DNA of 64,000 nt from Rothia nasisuis (GTDB lineage: Bacteria; Actinomycetota; Actinomycetes; Actinomycetales; Micrococcaceae). The stretch lies in NCBI RefSeq assembly GCF_928381405.1, contig NZ_CAKMSB010000004.1, forward strand, positions 186,001 to 250,000. The letters run 5' to 3'. A program made the translations under genes and the position numbers. Each line of letters begins with the position of its first letter. Position 1 is the first letter of the stretch. Under the pieces are notes generated by a model. That model was not told where the DNA came from. It saw nothing but the letters and a program-made list of their open reading frames with translations, and ran no database searches. Of this stretch, positions 43,801 to 52,152 are shown piece after piece.

Positions 43801-46800
43801 CTGCTCAATATTTTGTTCTATCACCATCACTTGAAAGAGGGGGTGGTAGGCGGTTGAGCGCACCGGGTTCACCGCGTTAACTACCTCGTCAAAGGGCACG
43901 TGGGCGTGGGCCAGCAGCTGGGTGGTGTTCATTTTAATACGCTGGATGAGCTCCTCAAAGCGCGGGTTACCAGAAGTATCTACCCTGGTGAGTACCGTGT
44001 TAGCTGCAAAAGTGATTGCAGCTTCTTCCTGCGGGGTAGACCGGTTAGCTATCACGGTACCCAGTGCAATATCATTTCCTGCCCCGCAACGGGTGAGCAG
44101 CATAGAGGTAAAGCCCTGGAGGAGCATAAAAGGGGTGGCTCCCAGGTTCTGGGCTTGTTGTTTTAGCAAGGATGCCAGCTCTACCGGCATTCTCGCTCGG
44201 ACTTCACCGCCGCTGTGGTTACGTTCTTGAGGGCGCGGGCGATCGCTGGGCAAATCCAGAACGGCGGGTAGGGCTTGGGCGTATTTCTTCCACCATTGCA
44301 GATCTTCCTCTGTTGTGTTTGCCACCTCCGGTGTTGCTGAAAGGGGTAGTACTTCGGTCAGCCTTGAGTCTGTTGCGTGCTGTGCATAAGCCCGGGCAAA
44401 GATGCGGGTGAAGGCAGAAAGCGCCCATCCGTCCACCGCGATATGGTGAAAAATCAGAATGAGCCGGGCAGCGGCCCCGGCACTGCTCACGAAAGCCTGG
44501 AGAGGTAGGTCTTGCGATACGTCGATGACTACGCCAAGACGGTTCACTTGCTCCCGAGCATCTGTTAGATACTCCACGGGGTGCACTCTGAAGCGCCGCC
44601 GAATATCGGCCGCGTCTAGCCGGTGTAGACGGACTTCTCCCTGCTGGTCGATACGGTACAGTGAACCCAGCGAGGGGTAGCTTTGCAGTACATCCAGCAA
44701 AGCGTGTTCGCACCGTTCTTGGTCAAAGTCTTGAGCGGGGATATCAAAAATAAGGGGGACGGTATACAGGGCTGAGGCCCCTTCAGCCCGATCAATAAAC
44801 CAGATGCGTTTCTGCGCACTTGTCAGAACTTCATCGCTCTTAGAGGGCAGGGAAGTTTTTTCTTGCGCTACCCCTAGCAACTGTGGTGGGTTCTCAGCGC
44901 AGAGGGCTCCCACCGATGCCACACTGGAATCGGCAAAGAGGTGGGTAAGGTTCACCCCTGTGTATCCGAGGTCGTGTAACTGACTGACCGTGCGCATGGC
45001 ACTCAGTGAGTTACCGCCCAGAGAGAAGAGGGTGGTTTCAGAAGAAACGTGGTCTAGGGGTACCGATGTGCATTCCGCGTATATTTCGGCCACTAGATGT
45101 TCCTCTACGCTCAACTCGGCTCCCTTTCGGCCCGTGTGACCGAGAGCGCCCGGGGCCGGTAACCGGGAGCGATCAACCTTGCCTCTGTCGGTCAGAGGCA
45201 GGGAGGTAAGCGGTACGAGAACAGCAGGGACGTGAGCTACTGGCAGGGAATCCATCAGACGATGGCGTAGCTCATCCGAGAAAGCTGGATTTTGGTATTC
45301 TGGCTCCACGACGACGTACCCCACCAGGCGTTCCCCAGCGCCGTCGTCTCGCACCAGTACAACTGCTTGGGCCACCTCAGGTTGTGCACACAGCGCAAGC
45401 TCAACCTCCTGCCCCTCAATGCGCACCCCGTTCAAAGACAGTTGGCTATCGATCCGCCCGAGAAGCGTGTACCTACCGTCATGCTCTTCCCTCACCAAGT
45501 CACCGCTACGGTACATACTCCCGGCATCAGTTTCAATAAATCGAGCTGCGGTTTCTTCAGGCAGATCAAGGTAGCCCGCTGACACAGAAGCACCGCCAAG
45601 CCATAGTTCACCGGGGAACCCCACAGGGCAGGCCTGCCCCCATGAGGTGGTCACCAGAGCGAACTGCCGGGGTGACGAAGTACCGATAGTGGGCTGCTCG
45701 TAATCGGCAATCACAGCAAAGGTGGCCTCAACGGTATTCTCAGTGGGACCGTAAGAGTTGATAGCGTTGAGGTGCGGGCGGGTGTGCAGGTAGTCCCATA
45801 AACTTTCAGGGCAGGCATCCCCGCCGATAATAATTGTTGAGGGGCCAGGTTTACCCTGGTCGCATTCAAGACCTACACACAATAGCTCTTGCAGCATCAC
45901 CGGTGAAATGTCTATACCATCAATGCAGTGCCCCAAGAGGTAGTCTCGGTGCGCCCTGGGGTCTCTCAGAGTATTTGTATCAGGCAGGTAGAGCGCATGG
46001 CCCAGCATGAAGAAACCCAGGGGGCTCAGCGACGAGTCGAAGGCAAAAGAATGTTCGTGAACGAACCGATGGGGGCGTTGCTGCCCAGAGGCAGCATAGA
46101 CTCTAGGTAGGTATTCTTCTGCAAGGGTACGCACGTAGTTTTCTAGATTTCGGTAACGCACCATCACCCCTTTAGGGGTCCCGGTTGTACCCGAGGTGAA
46201 GAGGATGTAGGCAATGTCGTCGGGGCGGGGCTCTGCGAGTTCACCTGTGCTCTGCAAAGTGTAGTTAGCGAGAGCCTGTTGTACATGGTAGTTATCGAGA
46301 GTAATGACGGTTTTTACTTGACTCAAGAACTCCTGACACCCGTATTTATCAACGGTATTTTGCAAAGTGAGCACTATATCTGGCTGGACTTGTTCCACCA
46401 GGTCGCGCACACGGTTTTTAGGCCAGCTCGTATCGCAAGGGATGAAGGTATGCCCGCTGTAGAGAGCCGCTAAGGGCGCTATAACTGCCCAGATGCTACG
46501 CTCCAAAAGTAATAGGACTCTTTTCTGCGGTGTAGTCGCGGCACCGAGCAAACGGGCCAAAGCCACAATGTATCGCTGCACTTGGTCACCGGTGAGTACC
46601 CGGTCAGGAGCGTAAAGTACCGGGGTTTTACCTTTAAATCGCTCCAGAAAACGAGATAGGTAGTGCATCTCGTCTGTGGTCTCCGCCGGGACTTGCGGCA
46701 ACCGGTCGGTCAGGCTTAGGCTGCTGAGTGCACGGCTATCTGTATACCGGCGCTGACTCAGCACACCACGGTAGAGCCGTTCAAATACTTTGGCGTAGGC

Positions 46801-47958
46801 CGTCAAGACCTGAGGCTGGCAACTCCCCCTGGGAGCAACTAATGTCACTTCATGCCCCCGGCCGGCAGTAGCGCGCACATCAACGGTTAAGATGTCAGTG
46901 GGACCATCCCACAGTGGCTCTGCCTTTCCCACCGCTTGCCCAAAGGAAAGTTCAGTATTAAAGGGAACAATATTAAGGGAAATATCGGCAAAAGGTAGAT
47001 GGGCGGCCATAGCCCGGTCACGGCGAATGTGCTCCTTCCGGTACCCCTGGTACGCGCTCATTAACCTCCACTGATTCTGCACGTTCTGAAGGCTCTCTGC
47101 TACCGATACGTCTGGTGCGAACTTGACGCGCATGGGGAGCTCGTTCTGCACGGTGCAAGCAGTCTGCGCCAGTGCCGCAGTGGTTCGTGCCGCCATGTGC
47201 ACACCAATCACTACTTCGTCTTTACGGTTTGCTGCCTGGGCAAGCAAACCTGTAGCTAAAGCAAGGTGCGCGGGCGAGAGAGTCTCGTGGTACATTCCAG
47301 CAGGCTCACGCACACTCGCGTAGCTTTCACGAGCTGCGGCAAGAGGTAGGGTGTCTTCGGTCGGTTTCTGAGAGGCCCAGTAGTCGCGGGCTTCTGCACT
47401 CGCTCCAGACAAAGCGTCCTGCAAGGCTTGCCTGTAGCTCGCAACATGATCGGTAGCAGCTATAGGTGGTTCTTGCCCACCGATGAGAGCCTCGTAGGTT
47501 TCTGAAATGTGTTGCGCCACTACCGCAAATCCATACCCATCTAAAGCAATGTGGTGAACGCGCAAAAACCAGCAAAACTCCTCTGCTCCTACATGGAACA
47601 GAAAGGCGTGAGAAACCAGGCTCTCGCAGTCATCAAAGGGGCTTTGTAGCGCCTGCTGGATCACAGCATCTACTTCGGCCTCAGGGTCTCCATGCTCTCG
47701 CAGGTTGTAGAGGACGCACCGTGCGGGCTTCCCTACCACTGTATGCGGGAACTCGTCCCCTCCCCTGTCAAGTCGCAAACGCAAGGCGGGTAGGGAGGCC
47801 AAAACCAGGTCAGCGGCTTGGCACCAGGCATCAGGGTTAAGCGGGCCGCGCACCCGTATCATTTCAGCAACCCCATATACCGCAGGATCATCTAGTTGTT
47901 GCTGTGAAAGCCATATCGCCTGTTGAGCTTCTGTCATAGGGAAACGCAGAGTATTCAT
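40795..47958 (-). CDS. Dimodular siderophore NRPS (DhbF-type, C-A-T-C-A-T-TE)
   Basis: A 2387-residue synthetase. Order and landmarks: C1 with HHIALDG near residue 135; A1 with FTSGTTGTPKG near 589 and YGPTEN near 737; carrier 1 LGGNSL near 979; C2 HHIAVDG near 1170; A2 FTSGSTGRPKG near 1669 and YGITET near 1809; carrier 2 LGGHSM near 2072; thioesterase GWSLGG near 2208. Pocket residues aligned by eye give D-F-W-N-V-G-M-V-H-K for A2, which is the threonine code. A1 gives D-S-S-D-I-G-S-V-E-K, closest to ornithine/lysine/arginine codes, not to the glycine of bacillibactin. The enzyme would join DHB to two residues and trimerise through the thioesterase. AAGGATG precedes the ATG at 47958. No MbtH-like gene is visible. 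Confidence 0.93.
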   Translation of the reverse strand: MNTLRFPMTEAQQAIWLSQQQLDDPAVYGVAEMIRVRGPLNPDAWCQAADLVLASLPALRLRLDRGGDEFPHTVVGKPARCVLYNLREHGDPEAEVDAVIQQALQSPFDDCESLVSHAFLFHVGAEEFCWFLRVHHIALDGYGFAVVAQHISETYEALIGGQEPPIAATDHVASYRQALQDALSGASAEARDYWASQKPTEDTLPLAAARESYASVREPAGMYHETLSPAHLALATGLLAQAANRKDEVVIGVHMAARTTAALAQTACTVQNELPMRVKFAPDVSVAESLQNVQNQWRLMSAYQGYRKEHIRRDRAMAAHLPFADISLNIVPFNTELSFGQAVGKAEPLWDGPTDILTVDVRATAGRGHEVTLVAPRGSCQPQVLTAYAKVFERLYRGVLSQRRYTDSRALSSLSLTDRLPQVPAETTDEMHYLSRFLERFKGKTPVLYAPDRVLTGDQVQRYIVALARLLGAATTPQKRVLLLLERSIWAVIAPLAALYSGHTFIPCDTSWPKNRVRDLVEQVQPDIVLTLQNTVDKYGCQEFLSQVKTVITLDNYHVQQALANYTLQSTGELAEPRPDDIAYILFTSGTTGTPKGVMVRYRNLENYVRTLAEEYLPRVYAASGQQRPHRFVHEHSFAFDSSLSPLGFFMLGHALYLPDTNTLRDPRAHRDYLLGHCIDGIDISPVMLQELLCVGLECDQGKPGPSTIIIGGDACPESLWDYLHTRPHLNAINSYGPTENTVEATFAVIADYEQPTIGTSSPRQFALVTTSWGQACPVGFPGELWLGGASVSAGYLDLPEETAARFIETDAGSMYRSGDLVREEHDGRYTLLGRIDSQLSLNGVRIEGQEVELALCAQPEVAQAVVLVRDDGAGERLVGYVVVEPEYQNPAFSDELRHRLMDSLPVAHVPAVLVPLTSLPLTDRGKVDRSRLPAPGALGHTGRKGAELSVEEHLVAEIYAECTSVPLDHVSSETTLFSLGGNSLSAMRTVSQLHDLGYTGVNLTHLFADSSVASVGALCAENPPQLLGVAQEKTSLPSKSDEVLTSAQKRIWFIDRAEGASALYTVPLIFDIPAQDFDQERCEHALLDVLQSYPSLGSLYRIDQQGEVRLHRLDAADIRRRFRVHPVEYLTDAREQVNRLGVVIDVSQDLPLQAFVSSAGAAARLILIFHHIAVDGWALSAFTRIFARAYAQHATDSRLTEVLPLSATPEVANTTEEDLQWWKKYAQALPAVLDLPSDRPRPQERNHSGGEVRARMPVELASLLKQQAQNLGATPFMLLQGFTSMLLTRCGAGNDIALGTVIANRSTPQEEAAITFAANTVLTRVDTSGNPRFEELIQRIKMNTTQLLAHAHVPFDEVVNAVNPVRSTAYHPLFQVMVIEQNIEQEAWQITPGHSVTPYTVGTGTSKFDLTFEFSTVHTGSEAETREVRLEYATDIFDAETAQRILRWLLELVEVTLKKPDIKLWDRPLDQAGVHSAHREAQRMLTYRLQQHEQNTDELTGAAALADDRSLSEHLEKLLTQHADRRALIDVQPDGARKEVTYRQLDDQSRLVRDYLWSQGLGPGNRVALLVPRSSQQIAAVIGAVRAGVTYVPLDPEYPLSRLSIILQDAEVSAILHHRAPVLQELDSQLIDHCALVDLEKISPCHGGLEAPKITADTPAYIIFTSGSTGRPKGVVIPQRNVLRLLASTDHWFGASPVDTWALFHSYAFDFAVWEMFGALLTGGSLVLVPHDLSRSPQEFGQLLSRENVTILNQTPSAFSQLVILDEQTPLDLPSLRAVVLGGEAMDLPMVHRWQQNHPSTECQVINMYGITETTVHVTYQVVTETSSGTSPVGEPIPDLSVYLLDEGGHPVPDGITGEICVGGAGLAQGYWGREDLTAQKFVDDPFARAALATLPHNGLKITGAPKMYRSGDLAVRLPDGTLDFRGRADRQVQLRGFRIELGEVETAALSYPAAQDSFARVIGRSERDKRLLLYMVVPSTEQADSAAVRKYLAAILPAYMVPSSIIFMEKLPLTVNGKLDVDALPLPLLKTSGARPPGSELEGQLHSCFTQVLGIESCSVEDSFFDLGGHSMLAVELVAAIEKATGHSLRVGTVMRSPSIELLADALERDATGTKEDLQVLIPLQRSEGPSPYGAIYCLHPAGGLSWCYSSLTQHVPAAIPIWGLQARGVLEPGQQPGSLADMAEDYLNEIRRVHPGGPIHIIGWSLGGMVAQVLAHRALTAGLDLGVVALLDAYPSEAETGVGEPPLEDAVSAVLAMSGLEDEVLAGDFTLAALQGALKEHASPMAGLPAEIIEALTLTYRNTAKILREYAHPALAADVLFFQATRAGVGPDHDPHEWDRFIKGSLTVYPIDCTHREMTQALPISTIAARIVAKVTNNEAAPGR

Positions 47959-47999
47959 AGAAAACGTGCATCCTTGCCATAGTCGAGGGCAAAAGGGAA

Positions 48000-48049
48000 A
48001 ACCAGGCGGTGTGGGAGCAAGGGGAGCCTTACCCCAGCACCGCCTGGTT
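48000..48049 (-). terminator. Stem-loop between fepB and the NRPS gene
   Basis: AACCAGGCGGTG (48000-48011) and CACCGCCTGGTT (48038-48049) pair over 12 bp with a 26-base loop. On the minus strand TTTCCCTTTTG follows. It probably attenuates read-through from the fep operon into the NRPS gene. Confidence 0.65.
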
Positions 48050-48063
48050 ATTCTTGGGGGAGG

Positions 48064-49104
48064 CTAGCTCTGAGAGAAGGTTTCTTCGAGTGAGTCAAGC
48101 ATGATTTGTGCAGAGTAGTAATCCAGGCGGAAGGTCTCACCGGGGGTGGTGTAGATCTTTCCAGCTGTCACGGCCGCTGATGTGCTGAAGGCCTGTTCGT
48201 TTTCTAGTGCTTCACGGGCCGTGTCGTCGGCAGCAACCGCGATCCAGTTCTCACCCAGTAGGCCTTTCTGGACGTTTTCTAGTGACAGGTTCACGATATC
48301 TTTTCGGTCTGCCCCCATGGACGTATCGCCCTTCACCTCATCGGGGATTTCAGCCATGGTGAAGCCTAGAGAGGTGAGAAGCTGAACTTGAGGGGCGTCC
48401 TCAGTCAGCGCCGCGGCACCTGAGCCGTCACCAAAGATGATGAAGGCTGATGTGGTACCTTCAGGTACTTCGATAGCGTTTTTTACTTCTTCAACCCGCT
48501 GGTCATAGTCAGAGATTACTTTCTCAGCATTTTCCTCGTAGCCGGTTGCCTCAGCGATTTTACGGGTCACCTCTTGCCAGGAGGCACCGGAGTAATCAAT
48601 CACAAGTACAGGAGCGATTTTACGTAGTTGGTCTACGCTATCCATCACTGAATCACCGCTGTTCTTTGATACAACGATGAGATCTGGTGCGTACTCAGCA
48701 ACTTTCTCAAGGTTAGGTGAGCTATTTTCGTAGAGCTTTTCGACCCCTGCTGCCTTGGCTTCTTCACTCCACTGGGTAAAGAAACCTTGGTCATCGCTTA
48801 GTTCAGGGACGTTGGGCGCTGTCGCAGCAGAGGCGACTACCGGGGCACCTACTGCCAGTAGACTACCCGTCAATGTGGTTGAGGTTGAAACGATTTTCTG
48901 GGGCTGTGCTTCAAGGGTCAGTTCACCGTCATCCGTTTGGATGGTCCGCGGCCACTGGTCGGTTGACCCGCTTACCACGCTCGGTGAGCTACCGGAAGAA
49001 GCTGAGTCACCTGCTGACGAGCACCCGGTAGCGGTGAGTCCAAGTAGGGTAGCCATAAAGGCAATGATGAGAAACCGTAGGCGGTGTATGAAGGGGGTCT
49101 TCAT
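48064..49104 (-). CDS. Siderophore ABC transporter, substrate-binding lipoprotein (FepB-like)
   Basis: A 346-residue lipoprotein with signal peptide MKTPFIHRLRFLIIAFM and lipobox LTATGCSS, so Cys28 is lipidated and the protein sits on the outer face of the membrane. A Ser/Gly-rich tether follows. The mature part matches class III iron-siderophore binding proteins: PQKIVSTSTTLTGSLLAVGAPV, APDLIVVSKNS and ITETFS-like C-terminal helices. It would capture the ferric catecholate and deliver it to the FepDG-C permease encoded upstream. It is the last gene of the leftward fepD-fepG-fepC-fepB operon. Confidence 0.9.
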   Translation of the reverse strand: MKTPFIHRLRFLIIAFMATLLGLTATGCSSAGDSASSGSSPSVVSGSTDQWPRTIQTDDGELTLEAQPQKIVSTSTTLTGSLLAVGAPVVASAATAPNVPELSDDQGFFTQWSEEAKAAGVEKLYENSSPNLEKVAEYAPDLIVVSKNSGDSVMDSVDQLRKIAPVLVIDYSGASWQEVTRKIAEATGYEENAEKVISDYDQRVEEVKNAIEVPEGTTSAFIIFGDGSGAAALTEDAPQVQLLTSLGFTMAEIPDEVKGDTSMGADRKDIVNLSLENVQKGLLGENWIAVAADDTAREALENEQAFSTSAAVTAGKIYTTPGETFRLDYYSAQIMLDSLEETFSQS

Positions 49105-49119
49105 ATGTTTCCTTTCAGA

Positions 49120-49938
49120 TTAGGTGTTGGAAGAAGCCGGTGAGGTTGAGTAGCTCCCCGACTCGAGGGGTATGACTAGGGGCGTACCAGAGACCGGATC
49201 TTCGATAATTCTGGTGCGTAACCCAAAGACTTTCTCGACGGTGTCTTCTGTGACAACGTCATGCGCGGGGCCTTGAGCTAGCACCGCACCATCGTTCATT
49301 GCTATGAGGTGGGTAGCGTAGCGTACCGCCTGGTTGAGGTCGTGCAATACGGCCACGATGGTGCGGTTTTCTTCTCTGTGAAGTTTTTTGCACAGCTCAA
49401 GAATTTCAATCTGATGTCTCAGATCTAAAAATGTGGTGGGCTCATCGAGCAGAATAGTCTCGGTGTCTTGGGCGAGAACCATTGCAATCCAGACACGTTG
49501 CTGCTGGCCGCCGGAGAGTTCATCGATGTGCCGGTGTTGAAGTTCAGCGATTTTGGTGAGTTCCATGGCCTTTTCAACGGCAGCGTAGTCAGCGCTACTC
49601 CACTGCCGGATGATGCTTTGGTGGGGAGCACGCCCTCTTGCCACAAGATCTCGTACCACCATCTTTTCTGGGGCGATCGCGTTTTGTGAGAGGAACCCTA
49701 CAGACCGGGCCACCTCTTTGCTTTTCAGCGAGTGTAGGTCGCGCTGGTCAAGCGTAATGGTGCCTTCAGTTGGTCTAATGATGCGGGCGAGCGATTTAAG
49801 AAGCGTTGACTTTCCGCAGGCGTTCGCTCCCACGATAACCGTAAATTCTTGTGCGGGTACTCTCAGCGTGAGGCCCTTGGAAATGACGCGTTGATCGTAG
49901 GCCAGGGTGACGTTATTGATTTCAAAGCGTGCGTGCAC
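49120..49938 (-). CDS. Siderophore ABC transporter ATPase (FepC-like)
   Basis: A 272-residue ABC ATPase. Walker A GANACGKSTLLKSL is near residue 36, Q-loop GFLSQNAIAPEKMVVRDLVARG near 90, signature LSGGQQQRVWIAMVLAQ near 137, Walker B ILLDEPTTFLDLRHQ near 165 and the H-loop in VAVLHDLNQAVRYA. It powers ferric-siderophore uptake. The start at 49938 lies 17 bp inside the fepG-like gene, so the two are coupled. It belongs to the FecE/FepC group of iron importers. Confidence 0.95.
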   Translation of the reverse strand: MHARFEINNVTLAYDQRVISKGLTLRVPAQEFTVIVGANACGKSTLLKSLARIIRPTEGTITLDQRDLHSLKSKEVARSVGFLSQNAIAPEKMVVRDLVARGRAPHQSIIRQWSSADYAAVEKAMELTKIAELQHRHIDELSGGQQQRVWIAMVLAQDTETILLDEPTTFLDLRHQIEILELCKKLHREENRTIVAVLHDLNQAVRYATHLIAMNDGAVLAQGPAHDVVTEDTVEKVFGLRTRIIEDPVSGTPLVIPLESGSYSTSPASSNT

Positions 49939-50998
49939 TGTTTTTTCTCGCTTCCATTACCAGAAGGGCCATGAAGTAAAAGCCGCCGACCGCTGCGGTC
50001 ACAATGCCAACCGGTAGGTTTTCAAAAAGAGATTGACTCAGTAAATCTGCCCCCAGTAGGAGGAGGGCGCCGGTGAGACCCGATACTAAGAGTGGGGCGT
50101 TGGGTGTTTTGCTGATGCTACGTGCGATATGAGGGGCCAGCAGGGCGACGAATGAGATGGGCCCAGCGATGATGGTTGAAAAAGCAACGAGGGTGACGCC
50201 CAGGAGCACGAGCAGGCCCTGGCAGAGATTGAGGCGGACGCCTAGGACGGTGCTGAGTTCGGTTCCCAGCAACAGTAGGTCGAGAACGCGCTTAAAGAGC
50301 AGTGATGCGCATACAGTAACCCCAATACCAATCATGCAGGGGCCTGCCACCTCCCAGCTGACTTTGGCTAGGGTTCCGGTGACTGCTTTCATCGCACCAT
50401 AAGCTGTGTCTGTGTCTGCCTGCACTATAAGCCAGCGGTTAACTGAACCCAACATCGAGCTGATGGCAACGCCGCAGAGAATAAGACGTAACCGCCCAAA
50501 ACCGCCCTGGGCTGCAAGCAGGTAGATAATGAGGCCTGAGCTAAGACCTCCCAGCAAGGAAAACGTGGTGATAGACGCCAGTGAGCTACCCATAACGATG
50601 ACGCCGACCAAGATGCCTGTTTGCGCGCCCATAGTAAAACCTATGAGGTCCGGGCTACCTAAAGGATTCTGAGTAATGGTTTGGAAGATGCTGCCAGATA
50701 CACCTAGGGCGATACCTACTGTAATCGCAGCAAGTATTCTGGGTAGCCGCCACTCTATGACGATAAGTTCTTGCCCGGCGGTTGCTGCTCCTCTGAGCAC
50801 CTCAATAACTTCACGGTGGGTTAGAGAGGATCCGCCGATTCCTGCGCCGTAAATTCCAAGCGCGATTACTAGCAGGGTCAGCGCTACAGCGAGCAGGGTA
50901 GGGCGACGATCTAGGAGGAGGCTGTATTCCCCTGCCCTCAGCCAAAAATGGCGGGCAGAACCTTTCTTTTTCATGTTCTGGGTGGAGGGTACAGTCAT
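49922..50998 (-). CDS. Siderophore ABC transporter permease (FepG-like)
   Basis: A 358-residue FecCD-family permease with about ten membrane helices and a longer cytosolic N-terminus. Family segments include WRLPRILAAITVGIALGVSG, NPLGSPDLIGFTMGAQTGIL and GPISFVALLAPHIAR followed by the basic loop that contacts the ATPase. It starts 3 bp after the fepD-like stop. It pairs with that protein as a heterodimeric channel for ferric catecholate import. Confidence 0.93.
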   Translation of the reverse strand: MTVPSTQNMKKKGSARHFWLRAGEYSLLLDRRPTLLAVALTLLVIALGIYGAGIGGSSLTHREVIEVLRGAATAGQELIVIEWRLPRILAAITVGIALGVSGSIFQTITQNPLGSPDLIGFTMGAQTGILVGVIVMGSSLASITTFSLLGGLSSGLIIYLLAAQGGFGRLRLILCGVAISSMLGSVNRWLIVQADTDTAYGAMKAVTGTLAKVSWEVAGPCMIGIGVTVCASLLFKRVLDLLLLGTELSTVLGVRLNLCQGLLVLLGVTLVAFSTIIAGPISFVALLAPHIARSISKTPNAPLLVSGLTGALLLLGADLLSQSLFENLPVGIVTAAVGGFYFMALLVMEARKNSARTL

Positions 50999-51001
50999 GG
51001 C

Positions 51002-52036
51002 TTACTTTGCGCCTTTCATGGTGAATACCAGGTAGAGCAAGACCGGGGAGCCCATAAAGGCAGTCAGCAAACCGACCTGCATCTCTGCCGGTCTCATGAT
51101 GACTCGCCCCAACACGTCTGCGCTCAGTACCAGCACTGGGCCCATCACTGCGCACGCTGCGATAATCCAACCACGGCTCTCACCGATTAGAGCACCAGCG
51201 ATGTAGGGGACCATCAAACCTACAAAGCTGATGGGCCCGGCAGCGGCTGTTGCAGTTGCGCACAGCAGGGTCAGAGCGACTAGAGAGCAGGTGCGTGTGA
51301 GCGCTATATTTGTTCCCAGAGAGGTCGCTATGTCATCGCCCAAAGCTAATGATGACAGCGCCGGGGCCATGAAGAGAATCAGGGTTAACCCCACGACGGT
51401 AGGCAACACCAGTGACCAGAGGGATACGTCGGTCCGTGTCAGCGCTCCTACGTCCCAAAACCGAAAAGCGTCGAAAACCTGAGGGTTGATAATGAGCAGG
51501 GCACTAATTACCCCGCCGCTGGCTGTTGAAAAGGCGATACCAGCAAGCACTAAGCGCAGAGGTGAGCCCGCTGTGATTCCGGTATGACCAATCAGGTAGA
51601 CCAGGGCGCTGGCTGCAAGGGCTCCGAAGAAGGCTAAAAGGACCTGACTTGCGGTGCTGGTTGCAATCCCTACGGTTGCCCCTAAGACAATTGCTAGAGA
51701 CGCCCCCGAATTAACGCCGAGTAGGCCCGGGTCTGCCAGGGGGTTGCGGGTAATAGCCTGCATGACGGCCCCAGCAACGGCTAGCGAGAGGCCAACCAAA
51801 ATACCGATCAGCGTGCGGGTCTGGCGCATGCCGTTGATGATGTAGCTCTCATGTGATGCGTCTGGGTGCTGAAGATAGTGGATGACTTGGGTGAGGGGAA
51901 TCGTTGAAGACCCCACCGCTAGGGACAGGGCAACGCAGCCCACCAGCAAGACACTGGATACAGCGATGACGAATATCCTTTTGGAGGTGGTGTGGCCCGC
52001 GAGATTGGGGTGACTATACATTTTGGGTGAGTACAT
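51002..52036 (-). CDS. Siderophore ABC transporter permease (FepD-like)
   Basis: A 344-residue FecCD-family permease; the ATG at 52036 is chosen, with an in-frame ATG at 52021 as alternative. Typical segments are RQTRTLIGILVGLSLAVAGA, NPLADPGLLGVNSGASLAIV and GPISFVGLMVPYIAGALIG. It is first in the operon and divergent from the esterase gene. The short intergenic region carries two iron-box-like sequences, so induction by iron limitation is likely. Confidence 0.92.
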   Translation of the reverse strand: MYSPKMYSHPNLAGHTTSKRIFVIAVSSVLLVGCVALSLAVGSSTIPLTQVIHYLQHPDASHESYIINGMRQTRTLIGILVGLSLAVAGAVMQAITRNPLADPGLLGVNSGASLAIVLGATVGIATSTASQVLLAFFGALAASALVYLIGHTGITAGSPLRLVLAGIAFSTASGGVISALLIINPQVFDAFRFWDVGALTRTDVSLWSLVLPTVVGLTLILFMAPALSSLALGDDIATSLGTNIALTRTCSLVALTLLCATATAAAGPISFVGLMVPYIAGALIGESRGWIIAACAVMGPVLVLSADVLGRVIMRPAEMQVGLLTAFMGSPVLLYLVFTMKGAK

Positions 52037-52067
52037 TGAGGTGTGCTACCTGCCGAGTCACTAGAGA

Positions 52068-52106
52068 TTAGGTTAAACAACATTGATATTTAGGATATCC
52101 TTAAAT
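52068..52106. promoter_or_regulatory. Tandem DtxR/IdeR-like iron boxes between fepD and the esterase gene
   Basis: TTAGGTTAAACA starts at 52068 and TTTAGGATATCCTTAAA at 52089; their TAGG cores (52069 and 52091) are 22 bp apart. TTAAAT at 52101-52106 could be the -10 element for the rightward gene. The layout repeats at 55367-55406 and 56211-56250. The consensus for this regulator family is TTAGGTTAGGCTAACCTAA. Confidence 0.7.
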
Positions 52107-52152
52107 GTGTATTAGGCAAATCAAACTTTTGAATGTTAACGGTTGCTACGTA

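Noticed and set aside
40795-47958. EntF (enterobactin synthase F) annotation
   Set aside because: EntF has one module activating serine; this protein has two complete modules with different adenylation codes.
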